Origin: JAJTHC01 sp044358835
Lineage (GTDB): Bacteria; Cyanobacteriota; Vampirovibrionia; Vampirovibrionales; JAJTHC01
Assembly: GCA_044358835.1 (NCBI GenBank)
Contig: JBIKNF010000002.1
Span: forward strand, 124,001-188,000
DNA length: 64,000 bases
Direction of reading: 5' to 3'
Below are positions 61,273 through 64,000 of the stretch, piece by piece. Each line of letters begins with the position of its first letter. Position 1 is the stretch's first letter. The notes beneath the pieces were generated by a model. The model was not told where the DNA came from, ran no database searches, and worked only from the letters and a program-made list of their open reading frames with translations. The position numbers and the translations under genes are program-made.

Positions 61273-61417
61273 GGGGAAATCCCTTCATCAACGACGCAAA
61301 ACGGCATCAAGAATAACAGTGGAAGAATAACAGTGCTAGTATAACACGAGCATAATAGAGAGGTTACAACAATTTTTTCGAAAGAAGGCATTGACGAACC
61401 ATATCGTTTAAATGGTA

Positions 61418-61945
61418 TTAGCCTAGGGCGTTGAGCAAGGGCTTTACATACGGCAAGAAAATGATCGCCACCACGCCATAACTGACCATGGCCACCACCA
61501 AACACGCCCCCGCAGCGATGTCTTTAATCCGCTTGGCACGCAAGTCAAACTGGCCTAGGGTCAACAAATCCACCAGCCATTCCACCACCGTATTCGCCAA
61601 TTCCGCAAACAACACAAACCCCGCCATTTGAAGTAAAATCGCCCATTCCGCCAACGTAATTTGAAACAACACCCCCAACGCAATCGCCCCAGCAATCAGG
61701 TAACAATCCAAGCGAAAGTTGCGTTCCTGTTCAAAGGCGAACTTTAAGCCTTCTAAGGCAAAGCCCACCGATGCCAAAAACGACGTGGCCCCAAACCCAT
61801 AATGCGACGCCCCCCCCCTTGATGCCTTAAAAAACGGCGTGCGAAACAGGTGAAATTGCTTCATATAGCGTCGCACCAATTTGCGCTGTTGCTGGCGTTT
61901 GGTTTCTTTTTCATCAAACTCAAAAGAGTCTTCTGCAAAAGGCAT
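61418..61945 (-). CDS. dgkA: Diacylglycerol/undecaprenol kinase family protein
   Basis: DgkA-type small membrane kinases phosphorylate diacylglycerol or undecaprenol. The chosen start (61945; AAGGA at 8 nt) gives 175 residues. The core begins at about 55 with SVGFALEGLKFAFEQERNFRLD, then the key AELANTVVEWLVDLLTLG and AKRIKDIAAGACLVVAM, with three hydrophobic helices. The basic N-terminal region of about 50 residues is extra. Lipid choice is not known; undecaprenol is common in non-proteobacteria. It stands alone upstream of tRNA-Leu. Confidence 0.92.
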   Translation of the reverse strand: MPFAEDSFEFDEKETKRQQQRKLVRRYMKQFHLFRTPFFKASRGGASHYGFGATSFLASVGFALEGLKFAFEQERNFRLDCYLIAGAIALGVLFQITLAEWAILLQMAGFVLFAELANTVVEWLVDLLTLGQFDLRAKRIKDIAAGACLVVAMVSYGVVAIIFLPYVKPLLNALG

Positions 61946-62051
61946 GGGCATGTTCCTTACGATTCACCTAAAAAAGGCTTGCATTTCTATTATGTTCGCC
62001 ATATGCTTAAAGTCAAGTCAATAGGCCTTTGTGCCTTACATAATGCAAAAT

Positions 62052-62132
<81 letters not shown>

Positions 62133-62192
62133 TTTTTTTATTTTTCGGCTTTCTTAATGTTTAGAACCCCACACATGGCCTCATTTTCAAGA

Positions 62193-62221
62193 TTGGCATA
62201 TTCTGCTTGAAGTGCTTTAAT
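62193..62221 (+). promoter_or_regulatory. Promoter of pheT (TTGGCA-17-TTTAAT, extended TGC)
   Basis: TTGGCA (62193-62198), 17 bp, TTTAAT (62216-62221) preceded by TGC. It lies 35 bp before the pheT ATG. Confidence 0.65.
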
Positions 62222-62256
62222 AGAAGAAATCGTGATTTTTTGTGAAGGATGCCCCC

Positions 62257-64000
62257 ATGAAAGTTTCTACCACTTGGTTAAATGATTACATTGCAATTAA
62301 TGATTTGACACCCCAAACCCTCGCCGATGCCCTAACCAACGCCGGTCTTGAAGTCGAAGGGGGGATTGAAGAAACAGGCGTAAAGTTTAAGAACGTGGTT
62401 GTGGCGAAAGTCGTAGGTATTGAAGCACACCCCAATGCGGACAAATTACGCTTGGTGAACGTTGAAGCCGGCCCTAAACAGGGAAAAACGCAAGTGGTGT
62501 GTGGGGCGCCTAACGTGGCTGTAGGGCAGTTGATTGCGTTTGCCCTAAATGGTGCCACCGTGTTTAGTTACAAAAAAAATGAATGGTTTACGCTTGCGCC
62601 TGCCGTTATTCGAAGCGTGCCTAGTGAAGGGATGATCTGTTCGCTGGACGAGTTGGCGTTGAGCCATGCGTATTCGCAATCAGACGGGGGCATTTGGGTC
62701 TTAAATGACCTGTTGGGTGATAAGGCCGTTGGGCAAGCCCTCGAAAAAGCCTTAGGCTTAGATGCTGAAACCGACGCGATTTTAGAAACCGCCCCCACCG
62801 CCAATCGTGGGGATTGGATGAGTTACCTAGGGGTGGCTCGGGAGCTTTCGGCCTTGTTTGAACGCCCCTTACACGCGATTCATTCCCTTGAAAAGGGGTC
62901 TTTGGACGCGGTGCTTTCTCAAGCCACAAGCCCCATTCAAGTGCAATTAAATGACAAAGACATCTGCCCCTATTACATCGGGGCGAGTTTGACTCACGTC
63001 AAGGTCGCGCCTTCGCCCGCGTGGTTGGTGCAACGCCTAGAAGCGTCAGGCATTCGCAGTATTAACAACGTGGTGGATATCACCAATTTTGTGATGCTTG
63101 AAATGGGCCAACCGCTCCATGCGTTTGACGCCCAAAAGCTGGGTGCAACGGGTGTTGTCGGGGTGCGTCGAGCCAAAGACGCTGAAACCCTCCACGCCCT
63201 TGATGAAGTAACCTACTCCCTTAACGAAGAAAACATCGTCGTAACCTTTAACGAAGCACCTGTTGCGTTGGCTGGTGTGATGGGGGGCCAATCCACCTGT
63301 ATTGAAGATTCTACCACTGAAGTGTTTTTAGAAGCCGCGTTTTTTCCCAGTGCCAGTACGCGACGATCCGCGCGACAGGTGGGCATTCGCACCGAAAGTT
63401 CGGCCCGCTTTGAACGGGGCATTGATGAAGGGGGCGTCAAGCAGGCATTTATGCGAGCCCTTTACTTACTAGAAACCATCGCTGGGGCAACCCTTCAAAG
63501 CGCCTGTGAATCAGGGCCTTATGAAGTGGAGCCAGCCACCGTGGCATTGCCTTTGGCACATTTAGAAAAGGTCATCGGCAAGCGGTATGACGCCACTCAC
63601 GTAAAGGCTTGCTTGAACCGTCTAGGGTTTGGCGTGAGCGTTGATCCCGCCAATGACCCAGAAACGCTAGAGGTGACGGTGCCTTCCTTTCGCCAGCGAG
63701 ATGTTCAACAACCCATTGATTTAATTGAAGAAGTGGTTCGCATTGCGGGCTATAACGCCATTGAAGCGACTTTCCCACCAAGCCAGCAACAGGTAACAAG
63801 CACCTTGCGTCGACGCATCTTACAAGAACTGCGTCACACGCTAACGGGGGTAGGGCTCAATGAAGCCATGACCACAAGTCTTGTGGGGCAAGCGTTGCTT
63901 GAACGAGTGGGGACGAGTTTTGACGAATCACAAGCCGTAAAATTGCTTAATTCGCATTCTTCAGAACATACGTTAATGCGTCAAAGTGTGTTGCCCACTT
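62257..64000 (+). CDS. pheT: Phenylalanine-tRNA ligase beta subunit (3' truncated by window)
   Basis: PheT is the large subunit of the alpha2-beta2 PheRS. The frame opens at ATG 62257 (AAGGA at 9 nt) and runs, without a stop that I could see, for 581 codons to the window edge. About 220 further residues are expected. It starts MKVSTTWLNDYI. A tRNA-binding OB domain follows (about 40-150, with GIEAHPNADKLRLVNV). The B3/4 region has INNVVDITNFVMLEMGQPLHAFD (about 269-291, quoted in part). The aminoacyl-binding part has RQVGIRTESSARFERGID. PheT editing-domain residues are within range. pheS is not upstream; tRNA-Leu is, so the two subunits are encoded apart. Confidence 0.95.
   Translation, partial: MKVSTTWLNDYIAINDLTPQTLADALTNAGLEVEGGIEETGVKFKNVVVAKVVGIEAHPNADKLRLVNVEAGPKQGKTQVVCGAPNVAVGQLIAFALNGATVFSYKKNEWFTLAPAVIRSVPSEGMICSLDELALSHAYSQSDGGIWVLNDLLGDKAVGQALEKALGLDAETDAILETAPTANRGDWMSYLGVARELSALFERPLHAIHSLEKGSLDAVLSQATSPIQVQLNDKDICPYYIGASLTHVKVAPSPAWLVQRLEASGIRSINNVVDITNFVMLEMGQPLHAFDAQKLGATGVVGVRRAKDAETLHALDEVTYSLNEENIVVTFNEAPVALAGVMGGQSTCIEDSTTEVFLEAAFFPSASTRRSARQVGIRTESSARFERGIDEGGVKQAFMRALYLLETIAGATLQSACESGPYEVEPATVALPLAHLEKVIGKRYDATHVKACLNRLGFGVSVDPANDPETLEVTVPSFRQRDVQQPIDLIEEVVRIAGYNAIEATFPPSQQQVTSTLRRRILQELRHTLTGVGLNEAMTTSLVGQALLERVGTSFDESQAVKLLNSHSSEHTLMRQSVLPT

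Overview
This window looks like a chromosome segment of a non-photosynthetic relative of the Cyanobacteria (Vampirovibrionia/Melainabacteria type, possibly Vampirovibrionales). The strongest pointer is the response regulator at 24274-25086, which matches cyanobacterial RpaB (Ycf27) almost motif for motif. A BioY-like protein of cyanobacterial appearance agrees with this. There are flagellar genes and a small lineage-specific gene set, and no photosynthesis genes. This placement is inference from protein resemblance; no rRNA lies in the window. I see no insertion sequences, prophage or CRISPR array.

Layout. 1-4.3 kb: the flagellar export ATPase fliI, mgtE and an unknown membrane protein. 4.3-7.6 kb (minus): rimO, a lipoprotein and hisD. 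7.7-12.4 kb: two orphan genes facing dnaX and gpmA, then an AT-rich membrane-anchored orphan. 12.7-17.4 kb: a 10-bp tandem repeat with phased A-tracts, then fmt, gdhA and sucCD. 17.4-23.2 kb: a hairpin-rich spacer, tpx, a ROK-like protein with a C-terminal membrane anchor, the ilvD-mscL pair and a NUDIX hydrolase. 23.2-26.5 kb: a perfect HLR1-like element, the rpaB-like gene behind a long leader, a 43-residue membrane protein and mnmD. 26.5-34.2 kb: a PLP decarboxylase, then a block with an HD-like protein, fliJ, fliK, flgD and flgE.

34.2-41.4 kb: purE, purK, an overlapping GNAT/BioY-like/rimI operon, upp, a prepilin and glnA. 41.6-49 kb: a peptide-type solute-binding protein, four small orphans, an aspartase-like lyase, an iron-sulphur-type nuclease and recR. 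49-57.7 kb: panB-tlyA, an orphan facing rsfS, a DUF4127 protein, an unknown membrane protein, gapA, an orphan fused head-to-tail to trpC, and a second prepilin. 57.8-64 kb: mtaB, a DCC-family protein, a phosphohexomutase, dgkA, tRNA-Leu(CAA) and pheT, which runs off the end.

Together the metabolic genes outline glycolysis (gpmA, gapA, phosphohexomutase), part of the TCA cycle with 2-oxoglutarate/ammonia traffic (sucCD, gdhA, glnA, aspA-like) and biosynthesis of His, Trp, branched-chain amino acids, pantothenate and purines. Promoters repeatedly show an extended -10 of the form TGnTAYAAT. Genes are tightly packed; several converge with overlapping stop codons, and translational coupling is common. 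AT-rich orphan genes sit between the conserved ones.
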